DNA of 64,000 nucleotides. Source: JAIBJN01 sp963775395 (GTDB lineage Bacteria; Actinomycetota; Thermoleophilia; Gaiellales; Gaiellaceae). The first letter of the stretch is position 1; each line of letters starts with the position of its first letter. The translations under genes and the position numbers were made by a program. Where the stretch lies: contig CAVZIX010000006.1 in assembly GCA_963775395.1 (NCBI GenBank), forward strand, positions 62,001 to 126,000, written 5' to 3'. Below are positions 40,538-47,880 of this stretch, piece by piece. The notes beneath the pieces were generated by a model that ran no database searches, was not told where the DNA came from, and was given only the letters and a program-made list of their open reading frames with translations.

Positions 40538-41457
40538 ACTCCGACCGCCGTCCCCCCGAGGCGCTCGTCTCCGGAGACGTCAGCCTCCCGTACTCGAAGG
40601 GCCTGATGGCGAAGACGCTCATGGGAGCAGGCATCCGCCCCGAGCGCGCGTACGAGCTCGCGCGCCTGATCGAGGGCGAGCTCGTGCGCTCGGGCGAGGA
40701 CTCGGCGATCGGCGCCGAGCGGCTCTACGACGTTGCGGCCGGCGTGCTCGCCCAGCACGAGGGCGAAGAGGCCGTCCGGCTTCTCCGCCGCCTGCAGGCG
40801 CTGCGCGAGCTCGATCTCCCCATCGTCCTGCTCGTCGGCGGCGCGACCGGCACCGGCAAGTCCACCGTCGCAACGGAGGTCGCGCACAGGCTGGGCATCA
40901 CGAGGGTCACCTCGACGGACACGGTGCGGCAGACGATGCGCGCCTTCTTCTCCCAGAAGTTCATGCCCTCCATCCACTACTCGAGCTTCGAGGCAGGGCC
41001 GGCCGTGCGGATCCACGAGGGCGAGGAAGAGGACGCGGCGCTGCTCGGCTTCAAGGAGCAGACGCGCAACGTGCTCGTCGGCGTGAAGGCGGTCATCGCC
41101 CGGGCGCTCGAGGAGGGCTACTCCGTCGCCGTCGAGGGCGTCCACGTCGTCCCCGGCGCGCTGCCGCGCTCCTACGAGGGCGCCGTCGTCGTCCAGTGCA
41201 TGCTGGAGATCGACGACGAGGACGAGCACGCGCGCCATTTCTGGGTGCGCGATTCCGGCTCGCAGGGCCTGCGCCCGATGGAGAAGTACCTCCGCTCGCT
41301 GCCCGAGATCCGCCGCATCCAGGACTACCTCGTGGAGCGGGCCGCGAAGGCAGGCGTGCCCGTGATCGACAACGCCCGGATCGAATCGGCGGTGAACGAG
41401 GTGCTCCATCTCGTCCTCGCCGAGGTCGAGCGGGCGCAGGACCACGCCCGAACGTGA
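40534..41457 (+). CDS. 2-phosphoglycerate kinase
   Basis: 307 residues: an N-terminal ATP-cone-like domain (VSGDVSLPYSKGLMAKTLMG, then ERAYELARLIEGEL) and a P-loop kinase domain (LLVGGATGTGKSTVATEVAH near residue 105, STDTVRQTMR, VAVEGVHVVPGAL). This is the architecture of archaeal 2-phosphoglycerate kinases that phosphorylate 2-phosphoglycerate to 2,3-bisphosphoglycerate. Start codon overlaps the synthetase stop. Function rests on family plus context. Confidence 0.84.
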   Translation: MNSDRRPPEALVSGDVSLPYSKGLMAKTLMGAGIRPERAYELARLIEGELVRSGEDSAIGAERLYDVAAGVLAQHEGEEAVRLLRRLQALRELDLPIVLLVGGATGTGKSTVATEVAHRLGITRVTSTDTVRQTMRAFFSQKFMPSIHYSSFEAGPAVRIHEGEEEDAALLGFKEQTRNVLVGVKAVIARALEEGYSVAVEGVHVVPGALPRSYEGAVVVQCMLEIDDEDEHARHFWVRDSGSQGLRPMEKYLRSLPEIRRIQDYLVERAAKAGVPVIDNARIESAVNEVLHLVLAEVERAQDHART

Positions 41458-41467
41458 GCCCGGCACG

Positions 41468-42442
41468 GTGAGCGGCCCCGAGCCCCGCTGTCAGTGTGAG
41501 GCGTTCGCCGCCGTGACGGAGCGCGCCGCGCTCGCCGGCGCGCGCTGGCTGGGCCGCGGCGACGTCAAGGGTGCGGAGGAGTCGGCGGCGACGGCCATGC
41601 GGGAAGGCCTCGACGAGCTCCCGATCACCGGCCGGATCGTCGTCGGCGGCGACGAGGAGACCGACGCGCTCGCCATGGGCGCCACCGTGGGCAGCGGCGG
41701 GGAGGAGGCCGACCTCGCGGTCGACCCGCTCGAAGGCCGTGCGGTCGTCGCGCGCGGCGACTACGGGGCCATGTCGATGATCGGCGTGGGGGAGTCCGGA
41801 TCGTTCCCGCGGCTCCCGCAGATGTACATGCGCAAGATCGCGGTCGGCCCGGTGGCCCGCGGCAAGATCGACCTCGGCAAGCCCGTGGGCGAGAACGTCG
41901 TCGCGATCGCGGAGGCCTACGGCCGGCGGACGAACGACATCACCGCGATCGTCCTCGACCGGCCCCGCCACCACGACCTCGTCGAGGAGATCCGCGCCGC
42001 CGGCGCCCGCATCAAGCTGATCCAGGACGGCGACGTCACCGCCTCGATCACCGCCGCGGTGCGCGGCACGAACGACCACCTAGCGGTCGGGATCGGCGGG
42101 GCGCGCCAGGCGGTGCTCTCGGCCGCCGCGCTTCGCTGCCTGGGCGGCGAGCTCCAGGCGCAGCTCTGGCCCACCGCGCGCTCCGAGATCGAGCAGGCCC
42201 AGGAGCACGGCATCGACGACGTCTACAAGGTCTTCGAGACCGACGAGCTGGCGCCGGGCGAGGTGATCGTCGCGGCCACGGGGGTCACGAACGGCGACCT
42301 CCTGCGCGGCGTGCGGTACCTCACGGACAGCGCGCGCACGCACTCGATCGTCATGTGCACCCGCCACAACTGGGTGCGCTTCGTCGACGGCGTCCACTTC
42401 TTCGCGCGGGACCGGCGCGAAGAGGTGCGCCTTCTCGGCTAG
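41468..42442 (+). CDS. GlpX paralogue with degenerate metal site
   Basis: 324 residues, clearly homologous to GlpX (ARWLGRGDVKGAEESA, AVDPLEGRAVV, VIVAATGVTNGDLLRGV). Compared with E. coli numbering, the Asp33 position is E37, the Glu57 position is G61, and the Glu213 position is Q214; only the Asp85/Glu88 pair in VDPLEG is kept. The intact glpX at 9.3 kb retains all five. It starts 10 bp after the kinase gene (GTG), so it belongs to the operon. Perhaps a regulatory or altered-specificity phosphatase; not a normal FBPase. Confidence 0.78.
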   Translation: MSGPEPRCQCEAFAAVTERAALAGARWLGRGDVKGAEESAATAMREGLDELPITGRIVVGGDEETDALAMGATVGSGGEEADLAVDPLEGRAVVARGDYGAMSMIGVGESGSFPRLPQMYMRKIAVGPVARGKIDLGKPVGENVVAIAEAYGRRTNDITAIVLDRPRHHDLVEEIRAAGARIKLIQDGDVTASITAAVRGTNDHLAVGIGGARQAVLSAAALRCLGGELQAQLWPTARSEIEQAQEHGIDDVYKVFETDELAPGEVIVAATGVTNGDLLRGVRYLTDSARTHSIVMCTRHNWVRFVDGVHFFARDRREEVRLLG

Positions 42443-42453
42443 CCTAGGAAGCG

Positions 42454-42753
42454 ATGCCGACGCGCGAGGAAATCTTCGAGGCACTCAGGGTCGTCGAGGA
42501 CCCGGAGCTCGGCATGGACATCGTCGAGCTCGGGCTTCTCTACGACGCCGAGGTCGAGGGGCCGAAGGTGCACGTCACGTACAGCCTCACGTCGATGGGC
42601 TGCCCGGTGGGGCCGATGATCGAGCAGCAGATCCGAGAGGTGGTCGAGAGCCTCGAAGGTGTCGGCGACGTCGAGACCGAGCTCACGTGGGACCCGCCGT
42701 GGTCGCCCGAGCGGATGTCCGACGACGCCAAGTTCATTCTCGGCTTCGGCTAG
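42454..42753 (+). CDS. MIP18/DUF59 family (SufT-like) iron-sulfur assembly protein
   Basis: 99 residues: ALRVVEDPELGMDIVELGLL, VHVTYSLTSMGCPVGPMIEQQ with the reactive Cys, and WDPPWSPERMSDDAKFILGF. This is the SufT/PaaD family that helps insert iron-sulfur clusters. 11 bp after the GlpX paralogue, so possibly transcribed with it. A long palindrome follows the stop. Confidence 0.87.
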   Translation: MPTREEIFEALRVVEDPELGMDIVELGLLYDAEVEGPKVHVTYSLTSMGCPVGPMIEQQIREVVESLEGVGDVETELTWDPPWSPERMSDDAKFILGFG

Positions 42754-42761
42754 CCCGGCCA

Positions 42762-42790
42762 CCACCAAGTAACACAGTGTTACTTGGTGG
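42762..42790. promoter_or_regulatory. 29-bp perfect palindrome
   Basis: CCACCAAGTAACAC, a single A, GTGTTACTTGGTGG: 14-bp arms with a 1-base centre. A loop of one base cannot close, so it is more likely a protein-binding operator than a terminator. The core GTAACAC/GTGTTAC recurs as the half-sites at 51950-51972. Lies between the SufT-like gene and a 67-residue ORF. Confidence 0.6.
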
Positions 42791-42864
42791 ACTCGACTTT
42801 CGGAGAGGGGCAGACACGCCGTTCGGCGGTCGCTCTCGGGCCGATCGTGCCCACACACTTAGCC

Positions 42865-43068
42865 ATGGGCGAGAGGGTGGCGGCGAACAAGAACGGCCTT
42901 CCGGAGGCGACGCGGATACGGCGCTGGAGGCGGTCTCAGTTCCTCGCGCTGGGCTTCACCCCGACCGAGGCGTCGCTGCTCACGAAGGCCGCCGTCGATC
43001 TCGGCGACGTTCGGCGCCTGGTCGCGGCCGGGTGCCCGCTCGAGATCGCCCGCCGCATCGTCCTCTAG
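42865..43068 (+). CDS. hypothetical small protein
   Basis: 67 residues from ATG 42865 (a GTG at 42847 is also in frame). Basic N-terminal stretch (TRIRRWRRSQFLALGFTPTE) and a helical end (AAVDLGDVRRLVAAGCPLEI). Resembles small actinobacterial proteins with a helix-turn-helix-like ending, but is not assigned. Convergent with the oxidoreductase gene, leaving 2 bp. Confidence 0.5.
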   Translation: MGERVAANKNGLPEATRIRRWRRSQFLALGFTPTEASLLTKAAVDLGDVRRLVAAGCPLEIARRIVL

Positions 43069-43070
43069 GA

Positions 43071-44054
43071 CTAGCCCGGGATCTTCAGGACGACCTTGCC
43101 GAGCTGGCGGCCGGCCTCGAGGTGCTCGTGCGCGGCCGCGGCCTCCGCCAGCGGGAACGCGCGGTCGACGACCGGCTTGGCACGTCCGCTCGTCACGAGC
43201 TCGTAGACCGCCTGGAAGTCGGCCTGCGTCCCCATCGTCGATCCGAGGACGGTGAGCTGCTTCCACCAGATCCGGTGGAGGTTGGCCGGAGGGTTGGGGC
43301 CGCTCGTCGCCCCGCAGACCGTGACGCGCCCTCCCGGCGCCGCCACCTGGAGCGAGGTCTTCCAGGTCGCCTCGCCCACGTGCTCGACGACGATGTCCGC
43401 ACCGTGACCGTCCGTCGCCTCGCGTACGGCTGCGGCGACATCGGCCTCCGCGTGATTGACGGTCGCGTCGGCGCCGAGCTCGCGCGCCCGGGCGAGCTTC
43501 TCGTCGCTGGACGAGGTGACGATCACCCTGGCGCCGAGGGCCTTGGCGATCTGCATGGCCGCGGTGGCGACGCCGCCCCCGATGCCCCAGACGAAGACCC
43601 ACTCGCCCTCTTCCAGCCCCGCCCGCGTGACGAGCATGCGGTACGCGGTCTCGAAGACGAGAGGGAATGCGGCCGCCTGCTCGAACGTGAGGCCGTCCGG
43701 CAGTGGGTAGATGTAGTCGGCCGGCAGCGCGATCAACTCAGCATGCGTCCCATCCATGTGCTCACCGACGATCCTCGCGCCCTCGTCGAGGCCCGGGTTG
43801 ATGACGACCTCGTCGCCCTCGCGGAAGCGGTCGACCCCATCGCCGAGCGCGACGACCACGCCGGCGCCGTCGGCGCCGAGGATGCGCGGCTTGGGCGCGG
43901 AGGGGAGGCCGCGGCGCAGCCAGACGTCCAGGTGGTTGAGGCTGGCGGCCCTGAGGCCGATCAGCACCTCGCCCGGGCCGGCCGCCGGGTCGGGCGCGTC
44001 CTCGTACCTGAGGACCTCGGGCCCTCCGTCCTCGTGGATCCGAACGGCTTTCAC
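43071..44054 (-). CDS. zinc-type alcohol dehydrogenase / quinone oxidoreductase family protein
   Basis: 327-residue MDR-superfamily NAD(P)H oxidoreductase: N-terminal GroES-like domain (VLIGLRAASLNHLDVWLRRG, GADGAGVVVALGDGVDRF, GDEVVINP) and a Rossmann domain (VWGIGGGVATAAMQIAKALG). The four-cysteine structural zinc loop is missing, as in quinone oxidoreductases, although GADGAG and GDEV remain. Substrate unknown. Divergent from queG by 35 bp. Confidence 0.86.
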   Translation of the reverse strand: MKAVRIHEDGGPEVLRYEDAPDPAAGPGEVLIGLRAASLNHLDVWLRRGLPSAPKPRILGADGAGVVVALGDGVDRFREGDEVVINPGLDEGARIVGEHMDGTHAELIALPADYIYPLPDGLTFEQAAAFPLVFETAYRMLVTRAGLEEGEWVFVWGIGGGVATAAMQIAKALGARVIVTSSSDEKLARARELGADATVNHAEADVAAAVREATDGHGADIVVEHVGEATWKTSLQVAAPGGRVTVCGATSGPNPPANLHRIWWKQLTVLGSTMGTQADFQAVYELVTSGRAKPVVDRAFPLAEAAAAHEHLEAGRQLGKVVLKIPG

Positions 44055-44089
44055 GGCGCGATCCTAGCCGGTGGTACCGTGGGGCCGGC

Positions 44090-45091
44090 ATGACGACCAC
44101 CGAGCTCGACCGCCTCGCGGAGGAGCTCGGGATCGACGTCGTCGGGGCAGCGGCCGCCGCGCCGTACGCCGAGACCGAGCGCCTGATCGTGGAACGCCGC
44201 TCCCGCGGCCTCTTTGCCGGGATGCGCTTCACGATGGCGCAGCCCGAGGTGTCCTGCCATCCCGAGACGCTCCTCCCCGGAGCGCGCACCGTGGTCTCGG
44301 CCGCGCAGTGCTACTACGCGCCCGGGCCGGAGCCCGAGGCGGGCGAGGGCAGGCTGCCGCGCTACACGTGGGCGGACGGCTACGCCGGGCTGCGCGAGAA
44401 GCTCGACGAGCTCGGCCGGCGGCTGGGCGGGAGCTACCGGGTGCTCGTCGACGAGAACCAGCACGTCGACCGTGAAGGCGCGGCCCGGGCGGGCGTCGGC
44501 TTCTACGGCAAGAACACGATGCTCATCACCCGAAAGCACGGGTCGTGGGTGGTTCTCGGTACTCTCATCACAGATGTCGAGGTCGAGTCGGGCGCGCCGC
44601 TCGACCTCGACTGCGGCTCCTGCACGCTCTGCATCGAGGCCTGCCCGACCGGGGCGCTCGACGATCCGGGCGTCGTCGACGCGACAAAGTGCCTCTCGTA
44701 CTGGACGCAGGCGCCCGAGGCGATCCCGGTCGAGTACCGCGCAGAGCTCGGCGACCAGGTCTACGGCTGCGACATCTGCCAGGACGTGTGCCCGTGGAAC
44801 CGCGGCGTCGAGAAGCGCCGCGCCGACGCAGGCCCGGGGCCCGGGACCGAGCCGGTCGTGTCGCTCGCCGACTGGCTGACCGCCTCGGACGAAAGCCTTC
44901 GCGACCGGTACGACCGCCTGTACTACCCGCGAAACGACGTGCGCTACCTGCGAAGAAATGCTCTTGTTGCCGCGGGCAATTCGGCCGATAGGACACTCGT
45001 GGACGCCGTACGGCCGTTTGCCGAAGGCGACGACCCGCTCCTCCGCGAGCACGCCGAGTGGGCGCTCGCGCGTCTCGGAGAGGTCCCGTGA
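44090..45091 (+). CDS. queG: epoxyqueuosine reductase QueG
   Basis: Last step of queuosine synthesis: reduces epoxyqueuosine in tRNA. 333 residues with a cobalamin-binding N-terminal domain (ELGIDVVGAAAAAP) and two 4Fe-4S motifs (CGSCTLCIEACPTGAL and CDICQDVCPWN), then a short HEAT-like end. GKNTMLI precedes the ferredoxin domain. The stop overlaps the histidine kinase start. queA and tgt are at 60-62 kb in this window. Confidence 0.92.
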   Translation: MTTTELDRLAEELGIDVVGAAAAAPYAETERLIVERRSRGLFAGMRFTMAQPEVSCHPETLLPGARTVVSAAQCYYAPGPEPEAGEGRLPRYTWADGYAGLREKLDELGRRLGGSYRVLVDENQHVDREGAARAGVGFYGKNTMLITRKHGSWVVLGTLITDVEVESGAPLDLDCGSCTLCIEACPTGALDDPGVVDATKCLSYWTQAPEAIPVEYRAELGDQVYGCDICQDVCPWNRGVEKRRADAGPGPGTEPVVSLADWLTASDESLRDRYDRLYYPRNDVRYLRRNALVAAGNSADRTLVDAVRPFAEGDDPLLREHAEWALARLGEVP

Positions 45092-46746
45092 TCGAGGCCG
45101 CCCGGCTCCGGCAAACCGAGATCTGGATCGCTTGGATCCGGGTCCTCGCAGTCCCGTTCGCAGTCTTCGAGATCGCCTGGGCCCGCGGCGAGTACCCGCC
45201 CGGGTACGAGCGCTGGGGCTGGGGCGCCGCTATCGCGCTAGGCGTCGGCTCGGTCGCGTTCTTCTGGCTCGCGCACCGCGACCTCGATCTTCGCGGCCGC
45301 CGCCGCATCGGCGCGCTCGCGCTCGCGTTCGACACGGCGATCGTCTACGCCTACGTCTTCGTCCACGCGTTCGAGATGGGAACGCCCTCGTGGGGCATCC
45401 TCTATCTCCCGGTCGTGGAGGGTGCGATCCGCTACGGAATCCGGGGCGGCGCCATCATGCCGTTCGTCGTCCTGCCGTTTCTCGGGATCGCCGAGTGGTG
45501 GCGCGCAGAGGAGTTCGGCCCGCCGCCGTTCGACCCCGACCGCGTCACGCTTCCGGTCGGGCTCCAGCTGCTCATGGGCCTCGTCGTCGGCTGGCTCGTC
45601 GACCGTCTCCGCACGGAGACGGCAGTCGCGGAAGCACGGGCGGCCGAGGCCGAAGGCCTGCGCGACGAGCTCGGGCGCCGTGCCGATCTGCTCGACGCGC
45701 TCAACCGCACCGCCCGGGCGCTCGGCTCCTCGCTCGACCAGGACCTCGCGCTCGAGGCGTTCAAGCGCGAGCTGCACAGCGTGATCGCGTTCGACCGCGT
45801 GGAGCTGAGGCTCGCGGCGGGTGACGACGACTTCCTCGTCGCCTCCGGGGGCTTCCCGGGCGCGGAGCCGGGCGAGCAGGTCTCCGGGCAGCTCGCCGTC
45901 GGCAACCGCACGCTCGGCCGCCTCGTCGTCGCGCGCGACGGCGGGCCGCCCTTCACTCCCGAGGAGACGGAGCTCGTTTTCCTCCTCGCCCGCCAGGTTG
46001 CCTCCGCGGTGGAGAACATCCGCATGTACGAGGCCGAGCGGAGCGCGGCCTCCGAGATGCGCCGCCTCTCCGCGCTCCGTGCCGACTTCGTCTCCATGGT
46101 CTCGCACGAGCTCCGCGGCCCGATGGCCTCCGTCATCGGCTGCGCCCAGACCCTGCGCATGCGCTGGCGCGAGCTGACCCAGGAGCAGCGCGAGTCGTTC
46201 CTCGGGTTGATCGAGAGCGAGAGCTCGCGCCTCTCCGACCTCGTCGGCGACGTCCTTGACACCTCCCGCATCGAGGCCGGGTCGTTCCCGTACGCCTTCG
46301 ACGCGATCGACGTCGAGGAGCTGGTCCGCGAGACGGCGACAGTCGTCGCGCTCGGGCAGGATGAGGTGCGCGTGGTGACCCGGCTCGCGCCGACGCTCCC
46401 GCTCGTCCACGGAGACCAGGAGCGCCTGCGCCAGCTCCTCTGGAACCTGCTGACGAACGCAGTCAAGTACACCGTCGCCGGCGACGAGGTCGAGGTCTCG
46501 GCCACGAAGGACAATGGCTCGGTGGCCGTGGCCGTCCGCGATCACGGCCCCGGCATCCCACCGGACGCGCAGGAAATGATCTTCGAGAAGTTCGGGCGGG
46601 TGAGCGGCGACGGCAAGCCGGGCGCGGGGCTCGGGCTCTTCATCGCGCGCTCGATCGCCGAGGCGCACGGCGGGACGCTCGAGGTCGAGTCGGCGGCCGG
46701 CGAGGGCGCCACGTTCGTCCTTCGCCTTCCGCTGTCCGCCGCGTGA
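45088..46746 (+). CDS. membrane sensor histidine kinase with GAF domain
   Basis: 552 residues: about five N-terminal membrane helices (residues 10-185), a GAF-type domain (about 210-320), then HisKA with the H-box MVSHELRGPMASVIGCAQT and HATPase with NLLTNAVKYT, DHGPGIPPDAQEMIF and GAGLGLFIARSIAEAHGG. GTG 45088 overlaps the queG stop. No response regulator is adjacent, so it is an orphan kinase in this window. Confidence 0.88.
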   Translation: MIEAARLRQTEIWIAWIRVLAVPFAVFEIAWARGEYPPGYERWGWGAAIALGVGSVAFFWLAHRDLDLRGRRRIGALALAFDTAIVYAYVFVHAFEMGTPSWGILYLPVVEGAIRYGIRGGAIMPFVVLPFLGIAEWWRAEEFGPPPFDPDRVTLPVGLQLLMGLVVGWLVDRLRTETAVAEARAAEAEGLRDELGRRADLLDALNRTARALGSSLDQDLALEAFKRELHSVIAFDRVELRLAAGDDDFLVASGGFPGAEPGEQVSGQLAVGNRTLGRLVVARDGGPPFTPEETELVFLLARQVASAVENIRMYEAERSAASEMRRLSALRADFVSMVSHELRGPMASVIGCAQTLRMRWRELTQEQRESFLGLIESESSRLSDLVGDVLDTSRIEAGSFPYAFDAIDVEELVRETATVVALGQDEVRVVTRLAPTLPLVHGDQERLRQLLWNLLTNAVKYTVAGDEVEVSATKDNGSVAVAVRDHGPGIPPDAQEMIFEKFGRVSGDGKPGAGLGLFIARSIAEAHGGTLEVESAAGEGATFVLRLPLSAA

Positions 46747-46937
46747 CCTTCGCCTGGGCGTCCACGAAGGACGGCCGGGTGCGCATCAGCTGGCGCGGCA
46801 AGGTCGTGACGACGCTGGCGGGCGGCCCGGCGGCACGGTTCCTCGGAGCAGGTCGAGGGAGCCGACGAGCCGAGGCCGAGCAGCTCCTCATGGCGCGCGC
46901 GACGGGCAACTTCAAGCGAGGGAACGAACGGCGGTGA
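46743..46937 (+). CDS. conserved small protein
   Basis: 64 residues (VRISWRGKVVTTLAGGPAAR, then LLMARATGNFKRGNERR). The last phrase is a common ending of a small actinobacterial protein family without function, as I recall. GTG overlaps the kinase stop by 4 bp. Codon use fits the neighbours. Confidence 0.65.
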   Translation: MTFAWASTKDGRVRISWRGKVVTTLAGGPAARFLGAGRGSRRAEAEQLLMARATGNFKRGNERR

Positions 46938-46966
46938 GCTGCCGGATGGGACCCGCGCCCATCGAG

Positions 46967-46986
46967 ATAGGACGAACGGCCTATCG
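46967..46986. other. inverted repeat in 164-bp intergenic spacer
   Basis: GATAGG and CCTATC spaced by 8 bp, in the spacer 46938-47101. Nothing else in this spacer is recognisable. Confidence 0.3.
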
Positions 46987-47101
46987 AGTTCTTGCTCCCG
47001 CGCGCCGATACACAGTCTGCGGCTAGAGGTTTCTTTGCTGGCGTCGTCACGGGCTCATGCCGCGGGCCGGTCGGCGCCGTTGTCCTGAGGGGGCATTCAC
47101 G

Positions 47102-47257
47102 ATGTTGACCGTTATCGCATTCGCACTCGCAATCGGGTTCCTCGGCGGCTGGGTCTACGCAGGCTGCCCGCTTCCGGCCAGGCCGGCACCGAAGCTCGCG
47201 GGCGACGAGGCAATCGGCACCGCGCCCGTGCCGGGCGCTTCGACCGCGCGGCCCTAA
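47102..47257 (+). CDS. possible small membrane peptide
   Basis: 51 residues with one hydrophobic helix (MLTVIAFALAIGFLGGWVYA) and a Pro-rich tail. GAGGGGG lies 10 bp upstream of the ATG, which supports translation. Not recognised; could be a false ORF. Confidence 0.4.
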   Translation: MLTVIAFALAIGFLGGWVYAGCPLPARPAPKLAGDEAIGTAPVPGASTARP

Positions 47258-47310
47258 GCCCTCTCTAGGCCGGACGCGCCTCGAGCGTCCCGGACGCTAG
47301 GGTGCGCGTC

Positions 47311-47880
47311 ATGACAGGCAGACGGCGCACGGTGCTCGGGCTCGCTGCCCTGGCATCGCTCCTCGTGCTTTCCGCATGCGGCGGCGGGGGAGGCGGCCCG
47401 AACAGCGTCGAGGAGGACACGCACTCCTTCGAGTACCCGGAGGGCTGGAGCGAGCTCGAGGCCCAGTTCGTCGCCGAGGCGCCCAACAACACCGCCTCCG
47501 TGTCGGTGGGGCCCGAGGAGACCGGCGTAAACCTCGTCACCGTGGGGAGCTTCGACGTTCCGGTGGAGGTGACGAGCGAGAACCTGGAGCAGTTCCGCGA
47601 CGACATCACGGCGGGCGTCGAGCAGCTCTTCACCCAGGCGGAGGGGTCGATCGAGGAAGGGCCGATTCCCATCACGGTCGGCGGGCTGGACGGCTACCGG
47701 TTCGAAGGGACGAGCGTGACGCCGGTCGAGGGCGGCGGCGAGGTCCACACGCGCTCGATCCAGGTCTACGACGGCAGGACGGGGTTCTTCATCAACTGCC
47801 AGTACGCACCGGACCGCCAGGAGGAGATCCTGGCGGGCTGCCAGCAGGTCGTCGACTCGTTCGCGCCCGCCGAGGAGTAG
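47311..47880 (+). CDS. lipoprotein
   Basis: 189 residues with a lipoprotein signal (LGLAALASLLVLSACGGG, lipobox LSAC) and a mature domain (DTHSFEYPEGWSELEAQF, IPITVGGLDGYRFEGTSV, VYDGRTGFFINCQYAPDR). The pattern FxYPxGW...GxDGYxxE...GxxFxxxC resembles a family of surface lipoproteins (PsbP-like/DUF1795-like), but this is only suggestive. A GTG at 47302 is in frame; ATG 47311 has a TAGGGT box just upstream, giving leaderless geometry. Ends 1 bp before the convergent WYL regulator. Confidence 0.75.
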   Translation: MTGRRRTVLGLAALASLLVLSACGGGGGGPNSVEEDTHSFEYPEGWSELEAQFVAEAPNNTASVSVGPEETGVNLVTVGSFDVPVEVTSENLEQFRDDITAGVEQLFTQAEGSIEEGPIPITVGGLDGYRFEGTSVTPVEGGGEVHTRSIQVYDGRTGFFINCQYAPDRQEEILAGCQQVVDSFAPAEE

